Shown here: piece by piece, positions 1-12,849 of the stretch
Layout: each line of letters starts with the position of its first letter
Numbering within the stretch: the stretch's first letter is position 1
DNA from: Imbricaverruca yamaguchii
Taxonomy: Eukaryota > Arthropoda > Thecostraca > Neoverrucidae
Length of the DNA: 64,000 bases
Assembly: GCA_034440575.1 (NCBI GenBank)
Contig: JAOTOL010001562.1
Location: 248,001 to 312,000 of the forward strand
Reading direction: 5' to 3'
The notes under the pieces: generated by a model
Seen by the model: only the letters and a program-made list of their open reading frames with translations
Told to the model about the DNA's origin: nothing
Databases searched by the model: none
Translations under genes and position numbers: made by a program

Positions 1-1850
1 GCGCAGAGCAACACAGGCGGGGAAGAAATCAACACTGAACTACTTGTTGCGCATTCCAATACTCGAATAATAATACGTACGAAAATGTTTCTAATTTTGA
101 AGCATTTTGGTCATTGTGTAACCATTCGCATTTGATTTCACAACATTCGGAATAACAACTTGGGCTAAAACGGGAGCTGAAGCTTTGCAGAAAATTACAC
201 AAAATGCGTTGAATCATGCTGGGCTGTGCTGTCGGGCAATCTAAAACAGCCGGGCCCTGTCGTTCACTCCTGCACTCAAATGCGCTGGAAATTTTTGTCC
301 GATAATTTCATTATGATCCTAAATTATTCACCGTTCGTAGATTTCTAGTGAACTGCGAAATAGAAATATGGGCCGTCCAAAGCCAACAATCTGCTTTCGA
401 TCGAAGACAACTTTCGATGCACATATATTGCAACAATATAATATCATAGAATGCCATACAAGCGGAATACATATCCTCAGTTACACCATGCACGATCGAA
501 GTGGTGATCGTTTGCTGTGGTACATATGACCGAAGTATCTGATGACATGACCCAGCCTGCGGCTGGAATGATGCAGTAGTCGCCAGTTTGGGCTCAGGCG
601 TGACTGGGACCCTTATCGGCAGACACATGCCACCAGAAGGACTCCGAGAATCATCGCTGTAGTGTGACTAGCGGAAACGACCCTCCTGAACGTTCGGCCG
701 GGTGGTGTGCAATATTACTAAATAAAAATAAAGCGAAAGTGCTTAATCTGAACATTACTCGTGGCCTGCACCAGTCACTTCGCAAGGCCAATTCCTGCTT
801 TAACTATTACGTGCACAATTGCATTATCGCATTTTTAATCATTATATTCATACTTATAAAACACTACGGCTGTGCATTGCATTGCAGATCTCATTTTGAA
901 GAACTTGAAAGTTTGCACTTGATGGGTTGCCCCATCCCCTGTCAATTTAGCACAGCTTTTTTCGATAGACGTTCCACGATATGCTGATGCATCGTTCACT
1001 TCGTACGATGTACGTAGCACTGAGTTTTAGAAGCGTGCTTCCATATTCCCCACTGCCCACTCCATTTAGCGAATACCGAGTAGTTGCTGCCAAACTTTTA
1101 GTGCTAAGTGGAAGCTATTTGCACATATCCCATCTCCCGTCAAGAATGTTTTAGTCATATTCCCAAATGATTCAGATGCAATTGTGGCACAACAAATAGT
1201 CGCTGGGAAGCGATGTTTCTAGCTTCACTGTATGTCTAACACGGTTAGAAAAGCATGCTCTAGCTATCTACTGGTGAATGAATCTAGCCAAGAAAAAAGG
1301 AACTGGGAGTGGTGTTGCCTACTTTCATTTGCCCCACCGTGAACTTGTTCATATCCCTGGAACATTAACGTAATTAGGTGATACGGGTAGGGTAGGACAC
1401 TTCTGTCGACCTGTCGATTGGTACAGGCACGGAATTACAAAAAAAAAATATACAAAAAGCCCTCACGTAGAATGGGGCCTCACTGTACCGGAAATTGAAC
1501 TTGGGCCATGACACTTGTAGCTTTTTTTTACGGTGTCTTGTTGTATCTTCCAACGTGGAGAAACCGTCCAGTTAGCCACACTGCGCAAACGATCGCAAGT
1601 GTACCTATTATTGATGTCAAAGGGATGATGTACTTTGAATTTACTCTCTCCTACAACAATGATTGATGTGCCCCATTTGCTTGACGTGTATGGTGGACAA
1701 CTGGGCTGAACTTTCCAGCTCTTTGAAGCCTAAATGTAGTCGGTGATGACTGGCTTTATCGCAAAACAGTAGCACTTTACATGGTTTTGAAATCTTAGCT
1801 TAAGTATCTTGTGAGATGCGTATCTTAAGTACATTTCTAGACAACAATGT
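1..1850. other. No gene recognised; AT-rich unique DNA
   Basis: Short open frames on both strands show no recognisable domain and no convincing splice context. I see no tandem array, RNA gene or terminal repeat here. Confidence 0.5.
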
Positions 1851-1859
1851 GTGTTCTTC

Positions 1860-2410
1860 TGAGGAATAGCGAAGTTAGCTTCTGGCAGTAGCGTCAGCAG
1901 CAATCTAGGTATCGAAGTCATAGCTGTGTCTATGTCCGAACTTACCGGTCGTTGTGCGTTGCCTTGCTGCACTTCATACAGCGCGCCAAGTTGCTCAGCC
2001 GGCGTCCATGTACCGATGGCGGGCTGATGGCCCCTCGTGTCTTCCGCCGGGTGTGGCGGGTTACATGGTCATCGGTCAGTGAGGTGCGGAAGCCCCTAGC
2101 GCTCATGTATTCGCTGAGTAGTTATCGATGAGAGTGGACTGTGACGTGACGCTGCTCTGAACAGTCACTTAGTTTACGTCGGCAGCCAGTGTGTGTGTGA
2201 GTGAATTTTGCCAGCCTGCCACCGTGTGGTGATATCGGCTGGTTCGGCAGCCAGGCACGCTACAGGCTGCTATTCGTTGTCGTTCGAAAATTCGATGAAC
2301 ATAGGGCAGTTAGCAATGGTCTTTCGAACCAAGCATCGGTGATCCAGAACAGGCTTCCCTAGACATTACAAGCCACGAAATGCTGGGGCTCTGTAGAGTT
2401 GGAGCCCGCC
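1860..2410. repeat. Dispersed repeat family A, copy 1
   Basis: This stretch aligns by eye with about 6955-7735 in the same orientation. Shared blocks include 'gtgaggtgcggaagcccc' (near 2078 and 7419), 'tagggcagttagca' (near 2301 and 7570), 'ctttcgaaccaagcatcgg' (near 2321 and 7590) and 'acaagccacg'. Identity looks roughly 70-80% with small indels. No coding frame is shared across the copies, so it behaves like an old interspersed element of unknown class. Its ends are not defined. Confidence 0.7.
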
Positions 2411-4505
2411 TCGCTACAATGTGGCCGCGATCCATGATACGATCCAAGTTCTCTAAAATGTTGTCATTGGCCCAAAGAAGACTGAGTCGAGGAAGTAGAT
2501 GCTGCGCCTGGCATGAAGATCAAGATGACATGAATTGGTCCAGTGGCCGAGTAGCTGAATAGCTAGTGCTGCTTCCCATCGTGGACAAAGCCACCCAAGC
2601 TCCAAGATCATCGAAGATCTATGCCAATCTATAATTCACAGCCATCCAATATTCAAAACAAAGATCGGCTCAAATGGACAAGGTTCGGATAAGATTCTGA
2701 CAAGACGGGACAAAAACAAGAGCAAGATCGCAACAAATACGCAAAGCTCGTACTAAGATCAAGACGAGGTCTGGTGCCGAAAGACACGGACTGCATCCCA
2801 GGACTATTACACATCTGCTGCCATCTATATGTGGTGACTACCTAAGATCCCGGGTTCACGGACCGTCGTGTGAGACCAGGCTTCCTTTAGCATTATTAGA
2901 TGAAATTTATCGTGATCATTACTGAGTTTTACCACTATTAAGATGACATAGTGTATTTTCTGGTTTGTGTGCGTGATGTATAAAGGTAAAAACACTGCGC
3001 AATGAAAGCAGTGCGTACATCCTTAGTAAAACTTGGTGTAACAAATCCTACATGTTAAAGTCCGTTTACATACTTTCTGCGTAGGCTTGATCTCTGACAT
3101 TCACCTTGCAACTCAATGCAAGTTTATGTGTAAAATTGTGTTCACATCGTCGTAGAAGAGTGCTAAATGCGAATAAATACGGCTCAAATTCAGAGCAAAT
3201 GGTCCATAGCGAACCACGGCTGTCTGCAAGTCATCACGTTCAGCTACAAAATATCAGCAGTTGCAAGATCAACTCCACAAACTGGATGTGAAGTATCATG
3301 TCAGGCTTTCATAAACAGATAGTATATAACATTTGGAGTAATATAAAATAATTAATTGAACGAAAATACAAAGATGAAAAATTATCACATGAGAAAAAAA
3401 AACATGCTTACGAAAATTCAGAGTAAGCTATACTTTTCTTACACGTTTAGCGCATCAATCAATCGTCGTAATAGCACCAAAGAAAAGATAACAAATTACT
3501 TTTTACTTGGGTGTTTTTTCATCTGGGTGTCATTTTGGAAGTTAGATGTAAGCAAAATGAGAGTGGACAATTTGTCATGTTATTGGAAGGTGGAAGCAAT
3601 GTGAGAATTTCAATCATTTTGAAGGTACTTGAACGTGAACCTTTTCTTCTCCCATGTAATGGTTAGACAAAATTTATATTTTTTGTCTGGAACGAACATG
3701 GAAAAGACCCAGTTCAAACTTGCCCTTCAATATCAGTAGCATACGACGCTCAGTTAGCAATTTTTGTCACCGGACAGAAAGTATCAACGTTGAAGAAGAA
3801 TTTCACCACGGGACAGGATGCAAGAAGAAATTATGAATGATCATGAAGCAGACCAAAAAAAGTACAATTCCTTGACAAGGAATCGAAAAGTTGGCTGTGC
3901 GTGATTGCTTGTGCGTGCACGTGTGTCGGCTGGTAGAACCTAGACATGACGTGTGATGGTCAATGTGGGCCAGCGCGCCCCAGTGCCCTGTGCGCCATGT
4001 GGCTGTTTCGAACAATGTACCACTCATTTGAGTGTAGCATGCACGCTTGAGGCCCTTGCGGGCACTTTCCGTTTGAGCCGTGCTCTACTCAGTACTGCTT
4101 TGGCCGCTGTCGCACTTGACAGAGCGTGGCGAACGTGAATGTGAACACGAGCGTGAACGTGAACAAAACGTGCGATCCAGGTGGCACGTGGGACACACGT
4201 GTCCAACTCCCGGTATAGGATCGTGACCTGTCCCGATCAACAACAGCGATGGACTTTGAAGTCGCCGGGTGCAATTCCTGGACGTACCACGGCTGGACGG
4301 TAGCACCTGATCGAATGACAGCACCCTCTCACCCGATGTCCCCAGCGCCGATGGTATCTCTTGCCCAACACCCACAGAATACCAAAAACGGTAGCATTCT
4401 CTTAGTTTTATTTCATCGATAAATTTATTCCCAGTTCTTGCTGGTTTGTCTTTATGGACCAAAGTTTCATTGTTAAGCAATGCTCGTTGCGTGAGCACAA
4501 GGCCC
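2411..4505. other. No gene recognised
   Basis: The DNA is AT-rich up to about 3900 and more GC-balanced near 3900-4400. A minus-strand open frame of 140 codons at 4085-4507 has Ser/Arg/Cys-rich composition and no recognisable domain, so I treat it as chance. Confidence 0.45.
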
Positions 4506-4509
4506 ACGA

Positions 4510-4740
4510 CACGATCCGCGAAATCCCGTGCAACGGCTGAATTTTGGCAGCGAGTTTAACGTGCCGTCAACGCACCGACATAGCCGGTAGCTCGTCCCCG
4601 GCCTTATCTGGCCAGTTGCTAACTGACCCTCCCAGCCAGGGGCTAAATGCGAGCTCGTGGAGAGAATCGAACCCTGTTTTGTCAGGACTGGTGAGATCGG
4701 TAGGGGTCAACGCTCTAACCAGTTGAGCTACCGTGGGAGG
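4510..4740 (-). repeat. tRNA-derived SINE, copy 1
   Basis: Read on the minus strand, the element begins with a tRNA-like head. An A-box-like 'TAGCTCAACTGGTTAGAG' (about 4714-4731) is followed some 45 bases later by a B-box 'GGTTCGATTC' (about 4665-4675), matching the internal RNA polymerase III promoter of tRNA genes. It is not a functional tRNA, because the anticodon region does not fold cleanly and a roughly 120-base unrelated body follows the T arm. That body recurs at 45461-45650, also on the minus strand. Two copies sharing both head and body make a SINE family the best reading. Confidence 0.72.
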
Positions 4741-5049
4741 GATCATTGGATCATTGGAGGCGTTGAAAAATGAAATCGGAGTCACACCAACACTTGCGAG
4801 CGTGGCCACTAAGTCATTTCTATGTGAACATTAACAGAGTAACGGCAGCAAAAAAAAACTTGAACTCCATCAGCTTGTATGTACTAAGTACGATATGAAA
4901 GTCATATCGTTGTCAGAATGAAAACTTGATGATAATGTGCACCCAAGAGAATGGACCGCTGCCCATGCACATAAAGCACTCCCTGTTACACGTTTGGCTC
5001 ACTTGGACCGAACTGGTAACGAAAAGTTGATCTGGCATAAAATACAATT

Positions 5050-6350
5050 TACGACTTGATCCTTTTCATTTGTTACCCTTGGCTGCCAGCTGACCATCTG
5101 GCAAACAGACTTCAACACTTCGCTGAAAACTTAACGGAAAACAGTCTTGCTAATACCTACTCACCAACAGCCATTATTATGTTGTGCCATTTTAATTCGA
5201 AAAGCAATTGTTTGGAGCAAACAATTAGCTTCCAGAGAACCAGCGGCACTATGTCATTCGACCACAGACTGTATGACACTACCGACGCGTTAGGCCTAAC
5301 ACAATTAATTAATGAACCGACGACAACGACTAATAATTGTGCTTGATGTACGATATCTTTTCTTTAGTAGCGACATTGCGATTGTACACAAAATGTGGCC
5401 CACTTCCCTTCTGTTCGCAGTCAGATAACTTCCCAGTACGTGTTACATCGAACATCGACAGGCGCGACATTGTAACTATGCCTACGACGATATGGGATTA
5501 CAGGCAATTAGACACCGCGCTTTAATTTATTCTCTTCTCACTATCGATTAGACGGCTAAGCTTGACACGGACATTAACACTGATACGAAAGACTCCACGT
5601 TAGAAATCCTTAGTGCGACAGCCACTGCAATTCCGACGAAGCTAATACACATACGAACAAAGGACAAACTATCGTAAACAACTACCTGAAGCGCCATATG
5701 AGAAAACGTAATCGACGTTTCAGACGAGTTAAATCAACGCAGCCCGACAACTGTTGGCCTCTAGAGACAGCAAAGACGTTGTTGTTAAATTAAATGAGCA
5801 GCACCGGCGAAAACACCTGCAAGTCCAGGTCAGCAAGCTATTTTAACACCGATATAATGTCCAAAGATATCACCAAATACTTCGAAACATCACAGGACGG
5901 AAGCAAGGCAAAACAATCCCACCTATTATTTGGCCAGGTGGAGAGACTGCCCGTTGACAACTATCACAAATTTGCCCTTATTTACGAACACTGCTTTACG
6001 GACAAGACTTGACATACTAGCTAGACACAAACTACCAGCCCCAAATCATGCACGGCCGATACTCGCTCGGAGCAACATTGAAATTTCTGTGCACGAGGTA
6101 CCTCGTCTGTTAATTTCATTAGACCTCCCAAAAAATTAACCGGACCGGACACACTATCCGCAAGGAAATACTGAGACCCACGTGTTCTGATCACTATACC
6201 TTCGATGAAATTGCTTGACAAATCTCCCCAACAAGGCGTCTTTTCCAATATATGGATACTTGCAAACATAAAACCTATATTTGAAAGAAGAGATCTCCAT
6301 CAACCCCTACATATCATCGCCCTATTTTAATTTTTGGTTATACAAAACAT
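5050..6350 (+). pseudogene. Degenerate non-LTR retrotransposon (endonuclease to early RT)
   Basis: A broken coding region of a LINE. Around 5056-5346 the frame contains 'CHFNSKSN', the position of the GDFN motif of the APE-type endonuclease, then 'LGLTQLINEPT', the usual follow-on. Near 5400-5440 'SQSDNFPV' corresponds to the endonuclease SDHFPV-type motif. A basic linker rich in Arg and Lys follows (about 5700-5760). Near 6120-6330 a frame reading 'KLTGPDTLSARKY', 'QQGVFSNIWILANIKPIF' matches the entry segment of LINE reverse transcriptases (GPD.., G.fP..WK.A.i.PI.K). Frameshifts and stops separate these blocks, so the copy is dead. The clade is not assigned. Confidence 0.72.
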
Positions 6351-6950
6351 TTGGAAGATATCACATTCAAGGATGTCTACAAGCATATCGCCGACCATCA
6401 ACAACAGAAGATTGGCAGAATGGGTATCGCTCTCATCATATCACTACTGTATGTGTGCGTGTGCGATTGTCGGTGTGTAAGCGTGTGAACAAAAATGAGA
6501 ATGCGAGAGGAGAATTGGAGTTTATGGGCGCATCGACTACATCGGTCATGCAGTTCAATGCGAGAGGTGTCTGGATTTAAGGACTTGTGCCTTTTGTACC
6601 AGCTTCCTTATATATTTTGTCATTGTCGGTCAAAAGATAATACATATTCTCAACAACAGCAACGTCTGGACTGATCATCATCTGCGACGTGATGTAGCCG
6701 TTCGGCACACGACCGATCTCGTGATCGCTGTACGATATAAATATTAAAATTAATCTTTGGTTAAGATCAGTGGAATAATCACACAGAAATTTGCATAACC
6801 CAATGCGTCAAATAGTTGTAAGTATTGCATTAGCATGCACATAGTGCGCGAATATACGGGTGATGAACGAATATAATTCGCCGTGAATTATCCAGTGGAT
6901 TTCAGAATTTCGTCGAAAGTAAATTTAAAATTGATGGCCTTGAGCTGTGA
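6351..6950. other. No gene recognised
   Basis: A short GT-rich patch near 6450-6490 is the only simple-sequence feature. The region lies between the LINE remnant and the second copy of repeat family A. Confidence 0.4.
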
Positions 6951-6954
6951 TGTA

Positions 6955-7735
6955 ACCAAGTTCGCTTCTGGTGGCAGCTTCAGCATCAAACTAAATCATA
7001 ACTGTGTCTGTTCTAATTTGCCTGCTGCTGTCTGCTGCCTTGCAGTAGCTGATAAGGCCCGCTAAGCTACTGAGCCAGCGTCCGTGTACCGATGACTGAC
7101 CGACAGCCCCTCAGGACTTCATCATGCATTTCGGAGCCATCCATCACATGGGTTTCCGGTTCTCCACACCAGTGGCAAGGGCAAAAGTACGGAATGTGTA
7201 TACAATGTGCACTTTAAACACAAATAAAAACAGGTTGCGGTTTAAGGTTGTCACCAAGTATCCGAATACTGGCAAAGCGTCGACATTTTTTTTTTTAATA
7301 AAAGAATAAGCACTAGGCGACCGTCTCACTTCAGGCGGCGGACTACGTTCTTGCCGCTCGGCACACGAATGGCCGTTGGCCCTCCGCCGATTGTGGCGGG
7401 TTGTGTGGCCACAGGTCAGTGAGGTGCGGAAGCCCCTGGCGCTCATGGATTGGCTGAGGAGTGATCGATGATGATGGACTGTGACGTTGCTCTGAACAGT
7501 CATCTGGCTTACGTCGACAGCCAGGCACGTGGCCGGCTGATGCCCGTTGCTGTTTGAAAGTTCGTTGAATATAGGGCAGTTAGCAGCCGTCTTTCGAACC
7601 AAGCATCGGCGGTCCAGAGCAGGCATCACACATTCAGATGAGATATCACTCATAGATATCACAAGCCACGGAATGCTGGGTTCTGCGGAGTTGGAATCCT
7701 CCATCCTAGAAATGCATTTGAATGCGTTGCCTTGC
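6955..7735. repeat. Dispersed repeat family A, copy 2
   Basis: Second copy of the repeat at 1860-2410, same orientation. Similarity starts near 'gttcgcttctggtggcag' (6959), continues through 'ccagcgtccgtgtaccgatg' (about 7076), and resumes after about 7375 through to the 'ttgcctt' near 7730. About 210-240 bp between roughly 7120 and 7350 has no counterpart in copy 1. It includes a T10 run and an AATAAAA-like motif near 7290-7305, so it may be a secondary insertion with a poly(A)-like end. Confidence 0.68.
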
Positions 7736-8470
7736 TTTAATTATTCCTTGCGCTCGTTTGAGCGTTCTTGTCACAGCAACATTTCTGAGATGAATCATGG
7801 GATGGATCACAGGAGTTGAGATTCACGTTTACTGGTTAAGTACGGATTTCCATCTCCCGAAATATTAAAATGTTCACCCCAGCATAAGCCCTCGTTCGGA
7901 AGAAATATATAGCCATAAGTAAATAGTGAATGTATGCTAATGAATTATTAATAAGGAAGCAGCCATTAATAAGATTAACATTTCAGAGAAATAATTAAAT
8001 GTCAAGGAATAAAAGAGAAGTGGAATGACAAGCATCTGCAACACAATTGAGGGTAAGACGCGAATATTTTTGGCATGGTACGCAATTAAATTAAATTAAA
8101 TATTGAACACTTAGTAATAATAAACACTACCTCTTCCAATGAACTATTTCACAATGCGCCCTGTTTATTTTAATATTTGCCATGTACGGGCAGGACGTGC
8201 ACAGAAAATGTTTGGGAATTAAACATCTGCTTTGGCACTACGAAACGTTTTTTAGAACTAGAACAAAGAGATTACCTGGGAAAAGCTAATACTTTGAAAA
8301 TGAGAACACATTTCGGTCAAATCAAACCAAACACGCTTTTTCTCATGAGCACTGACATCGACTTTGAGCAGGAAATTTGAGGCAGATGTCCAGATAAGCC
8401 AGGAAAAATGTTAACTTTATATCCCTATTGGGCATTTAAAGAAGTATCTAATAATTTCTACGAAAATAGT
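7736..8470. other. No gene recognised; AT-rich
   Basis: The stretch is AT-rich with no open frame that I recognise. A 67-codon frame at 8177-8380 has no visible motif. Confidence 0.4.
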
Positions 8471-8485
8471 AGCTGTGTTTTATTT

Positions 8486-8642
8486 ATATGAATATGTAGG
8501 TATGTGCATATATATACATATACATATATATATATATAAATATATATATACATATGTATATATACATCCATATACACATATGTATATTAGCATGATACCC
8601 TGTGTGGAGTGTGTCCCCCTCCCCACACACACACACACACCA
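8486..8642. repeat. Compound TA/CA microsatellite
   Basis: Alternating TATA/CATA sequence from about 8505 to 8590 is followed by an uninterrupted CA run near 8622-8640. A homopolymer of about ten G lies a little downstream near 8740. The open frames across it simply read the repeat as Tyr-Ile and are not genes. Confidence 0.9.
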
Positions 8643-9139
8643 ATGGTTACCGGTTTCCTGCCGTGAAGAATGCTCAATTTATGTGCGCTTGACGTACAAA
8701 AGGTGATGCCCCTTTCACACGATATAAGCCCACGGAGCGGGGGGGGGGGGCAGCTGTCCTTCCCACACTACTCGGATGAGCTGTCAGAGTCAAGGTTACA
8801 AAACCAAAGGCAGTCATTTTGCAGAGCTCCGAACTCTGAAAAGTGCGTTTGCTGGTCACATGCGGATGCGAAAGGCGCGATAGGATCAATGAACTGCGAA
8901 GAAAAAGGAATGGAAAACTTTTCGCTGTCAAACCACCACCAGCAAGGATGCTTAACGACTATGTAGCAGCAAACCGGTCAACAATATCCCAAGAGGCCCG
9001 ATTGCGGCCCTTGAGTCGTTTCAGGTGCTGAGGGTTTAGGGTGTGAGAAGCCACTCTGTTTCGGCGCGTGAACGGACAAGACCACAGCTGCCATGCGGTA
9101 TGCAGGTGAGGGCACTGCCAAGTGATGTCTGAGCTGGCA

Positions 9140-9425
9140 TCGAGCAATGGTCGAGCAGCACACGAATAGTGTACGAGCATCGGACAGATTGGAACTGAGC
9201 AGTGGACGAACAGTGGACGAACAGTGCACGAGCAGTGCACGAGCAGTGCACGAGCATCGGACAGGTTGGGACCGAGCGGTGGACGAGCGTCGGACCAGCA
9301 GGGAAAGAGTAGTGACAAGTGGCAAAGCGGTGAGCTCTGAGGTGAGGTCGAACGGTGGAAGACCGACGAACGAGTGGACGAGTGGCGGACGAGTGGCGGA
9401 CGAGTGGTGGCCGAGCTGGACGCGT
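9140..9425. repeat. Degenerate 11-12 bp minisatellite
   Basis: Units such as 'gtggacgaaca' and 'gtgcacgagca' repeat with 11-bp spacing near 9190-9255. They drift into 'gtggcggacgag' 12-bp units near 9370-9410. All three minus-strand frames and one plus-strand frame stay open across it (165-172 codons) because of composition. I do not call a protein. Confidence 0.8.
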
Positions 9426-9429
9426 CGCT

Positions 9430-10145
9430 CTGTTATGGTCATCTCTGCCGCACTGAGCTCCAATGCTTGCAACACGAACTACGCACATACTCTTGAGACG
9501 TCCGGGAGACAAATGAGAGAAGCACAATGCGAACTGGTTGGCATCCATTCAAAAACAATTGAATTGAGCAGCAGTGTTTCTAAAACAGGATTGAACGACT
9601 ATAATACAGGCCATTTGGAACGTAAGTGCATGCAAATTATGAAGCTTAATTTGTGTATCGCATAGTGTTTGCAGTACACATTTAAACACTGCCTAGATGT
9701 GACCAGAGACAATGATTTTTTTTGTGATCCGTACTAAAAGAGGAAGAAGGAGGAGTCCGAGGAAGCCAACACTTCATTCTTCTTGGATAGGACTATAAAT
9801 GGACCAATTTTCTTGATCAATTTTTCATTATTTCATATGTTCCTATCGTATTCATATTTTACATATTTTACCATGCATTTAAGCACATTTTTTTAACTGA
9901 AGGCAGGAGTGAACGAAAGAGTTTCCGGTGCACGGACTTGCTACGCTTAGTTGCCAAACGAACCGATAATCGTCAAAATGCAGCCCACTCGTCATATGAA
10001 TGACAACCGCATACTTACACCAGGACAGTAAGCTTACCGTGTCGGTCATTCTACCGAAAGTGCCCTGGTAGACAGTGGCAGATGCATTTCATCTGCCAGC
10101 AGAGATGACAGCCGCATACTGATGTCTGGTGCCACGCGATTTGTC
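9430..10145. other. No gene recognised
   Basis: Between the minisatellite and the LINE remnant there is no motif I can assign. An A/T-rich patch occurs at 9820-9900. Confidence 0.4.
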
Positions 10146-10149
10146 CAAA

Positions 10150-10900
10150 ACGTTTGGCAGAAGAACTCTCCTTGGAATGGTATGTGTTGGTACATTATAT
10201 CGAACCCCGGCTAGATCTTAGCGGGCGGACGCAAAGCAGTTCGGAGCAGCACAAACTTGCAGGTCAATTCTGGCGTACTTCAGGGGAATAATCTGAGCGC
10301 AATCTTGCTCCAGCTAGTCACTAACGACCCAGGATGCCATTCAATACACCGCGCGTCAATTATTTCACATGTTGACGGTACGCAGTTCGTTTGGTCACAA
10401 ACGACCCAGCATGCTATGTTGATTACATCACGCATCAATTGTCTCATATAATGACGGTGCACAGTTTACTCGTAGCGGCCTAGGACGCCCGGTCTTATCT
10501 CCACTTTTCCAATGGATCTACGCCCCACTGGAGGAGCCGACCTTACCATCTCGGCGGCGTGGCTTATATCAAATCGTCTGTCCAGCAGAAACCGAAGTAG
10601 GACTCCTTGCAACACCGCAGTCAGTGAAAAAGAGTGTGGGCTCTTCCACTTATTTCAAGTTATGCGCCTTGAACCAGCGACAAATGTTAAAGTTATTGGA
10701 GTAATATTGGACATAATCATCAGCATGCAGGCGCGCGCCACCAAGGTGGTACAACGCTGATATTGTGCATTGATAATCTGAAGCACATTGAAAGAATCGC
10801 TACCCAGAATAAAATGAGTATTATCTCACTGTACGGTCTCCACTGATCCAAACCCAGCGCTATCGAATTGATTGTAGATTAGAATGGATCGAATAGGTAC
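10150..10900 (+). pseudogene. Degenerate LINE reverse transcriptase (palm region)
   Basis: A frame near 10215-10320 reads roughly 'GRKAVRSSTNLQVNSGVLQG', matching the LINE RT segment 'GRTQ.V......SGVPQGSVLGP'. The following catalytic block, normally Y/FADDTQ, reads 'HVDGTQFVW' (about 10370-10392), so the second metal-binding Asp is lost. Downstream, near 10630-10740, 'VKVIGVILDIIISMQ' fits the post-catalytic 'VK.LGV.lD..lsm' strand. Stops and frameshifts separate these blocks. Upstream endonuclease was not found adjacent. It may or may not be the same family as the remnant at 5050. Confidence 0.68.
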
Positions 10901-11044
10901 ACCGTGCAGTGTGTTGTATTACAAGAATATGTCGCCGTGAACACGGCTCTGATGCACGCCGAGATCTCGACTCGATTAGTTTTGAAGGAATGCTCAATAA
11001 AACGGACTGTGCTTCAGTGCATGTTGACATTCAGTGCATGTTGA

Positions 11045-11068
11045 CGTTAGGTGTCATGACACCTAACG
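11045..11068. repeat. 24-bp perfect palindrome
   Basis: The sequence from c11045 to g11068 is its own reverse complement (half-site CGTTAGGTGTCA). It follows a local tandem duplication of 'cagtgcatgttgac' (about 11015-11045). No function is inferred. Confidence 0.85.
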
Positions 11069-11349
11069 AACAACAAGAACCTCAAAATATATAAGTTCAC
11101 ATCAAGCAGCGGCTAATCACATCCGCTACAGCGTGTGAAACACCATACACGGTAGTCCCCTCACCAGCTGCACCAGAGACTGGATGGTTCCACGACAGGA
11201 GTGCATACCAATGCAACACTTCTACCGACTTTGGTGTGACATCACGACTGCCAGTAGAAACACTGCTACTCGATATTACTGCTACGCGAGAAAGCTCTGG
11301 CAGCAGCAGCTATGACGGCAGCAACAATTGGCGTGTATACTGTAAAGAA

Positions 11350-11875
11350 CCGCATTAAGAAACACATTAAGACTACACACTTAATCAGCATATAGTTCAA
11401 TGCGATGCCCCAGTTTGAATTGAATCGCGTCCATGATTATGCGCTACTTTCCACACGCGGTACTAATGATGACAAAGCAAAAGCTGCTTGAATGTGCATT
11501 GTGTGTGTGTTTTCCGCATAACTGTGTAATATAATAGCCAATTGCCCTTTGGACATCGTGGCGATGTGCAATGACTACATTAATACATAAATTGAAGCCC
11601 CTCGCAATATCGTACGACAGCCTCATATATTCTGCATACAAATGAGACTAGCATATTATTCGTGGCATTATCTTCGGGAATGGTATTATTGGTATCATCA
11701 TGTTATATTATTGGTGTTATTACCTTGCATTATTGGTGGTATTTTCTTGCCTTCGTGCACATCACAAAAATCGCATAAATCCCTGCCAAGGTAGCGAGGA
11801 ATTCTGGATGCATGACGTCTCCTGAATGGTGTATACTGTTCCATAAATGCACGCTATTTTGATTCAGAAAGCAGG
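11350..11875. other. No gene recognised
   Basis: AT-rich, with a locally repetitive patch of 'ttattggt' near 11680-11735. No coding motif is seen. Confidence 0.4.
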
Positions 11876-11879
11876 AATA

Positions 11880-12830
11880 CATTTGCTCATCGAGCGCGTC
11901 GTAAGTCAGCAGGGAGCGGCGCTCAGCTGCAGGTCCCCGGTGGCGGCGCCGCGAATGAATTCAGCTATGCGACGCCGACGCTGCGCAGTAGGGCGCGGAA
12001 GCTCAGGCGTCCTGACGCATAGTCAGAGGTATGGGCCACGAATGTTTGTACAGCCTATGTTTAATCACCGACGTCAATTACGTTATGTACGGTGGGACTG
12101 GCCGTTCACTTTGTTCTGAAGCGTACATTAATTCGACCGCAATCGCTTTGATCGATTGTTTATCTGCGAACCGTCAGGAGTGGAGAAGGGGAGGGGAGTG
12201 GCGGCCGGGGGGGCGTCTGGGAAGGCTTTGGCTGGCACCGCTTCCATCGGCATTCCCGGCCCGTCTCATACTGTTCGCTGGTTCTCGGGACCCATGCCAT
12301 TGGACTGTCGGCACTGTCCTGCACACCGCGCGAGCCCGGCCATCCGCTGCGCCCGGGCGTGCCGAGGTCGACACGGTGTCGGAGGTACTGCAGCCTGCCC
12401 TGGGGATGCGGCCAGATGCGAGAGATGACGGCGTGGCAAACGAGGAAGTGCGGAGCGCGACAGTGCCGGGCTTTCGGCCCGTCCGACGTGGCATCGTTAT
12501 CGGCGGTGTCGGCACGTGGCGGCCAAGGCGCCGGAAGGACTGGCCACGCAGTCCGCCCCCGGCCCGCAGCTCTCGGAAACGGCAAACCGAATTAAAGCCG
12601 GCGCCAGGCGTCGTGTGATGAATTCTGCCATGTGGTTGGTGATTGCTGTCCGTGGCATTTGCATGGGGGACGTCACGGCCGTGCGGATGGGTGACGAATG
12701 CCGTGTGGGGACTGGCGCCGCAGCACGCACGCTCCTGTGGCGCGGGTGGCACCGCCAGCACGGGAAGCCTGACACGCAGTCCACCAGGCCTGGCCACTGG
12801 TACCGCGGGCGCCGCAGTTGCAGTGTGACA
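11880..12830. promoter_or_regulatory. GC/CpG-rich island of unknown role
   Basis: GC content and CpG density rise sharply compared with both flanks. Long open frames appear on both strands at once (195 codons plus, 207 codons minus), as expected from stop-poor GC-rich DNA. None has a recognisable domain. A promoter or first exon is possible, but I cannot identify a start, donor or product. Confidence 0.35.
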
Positions 12831-12849
12831 GCGGCTTACTTAGCAGCTT

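Noticed and set aside
4660..4740. Functional tRNA gene on the minus strand
   Set aside because: Promoter boxes are present but the anticodon arm does not fold and the same body recurs at 45461, so a SINE is better.
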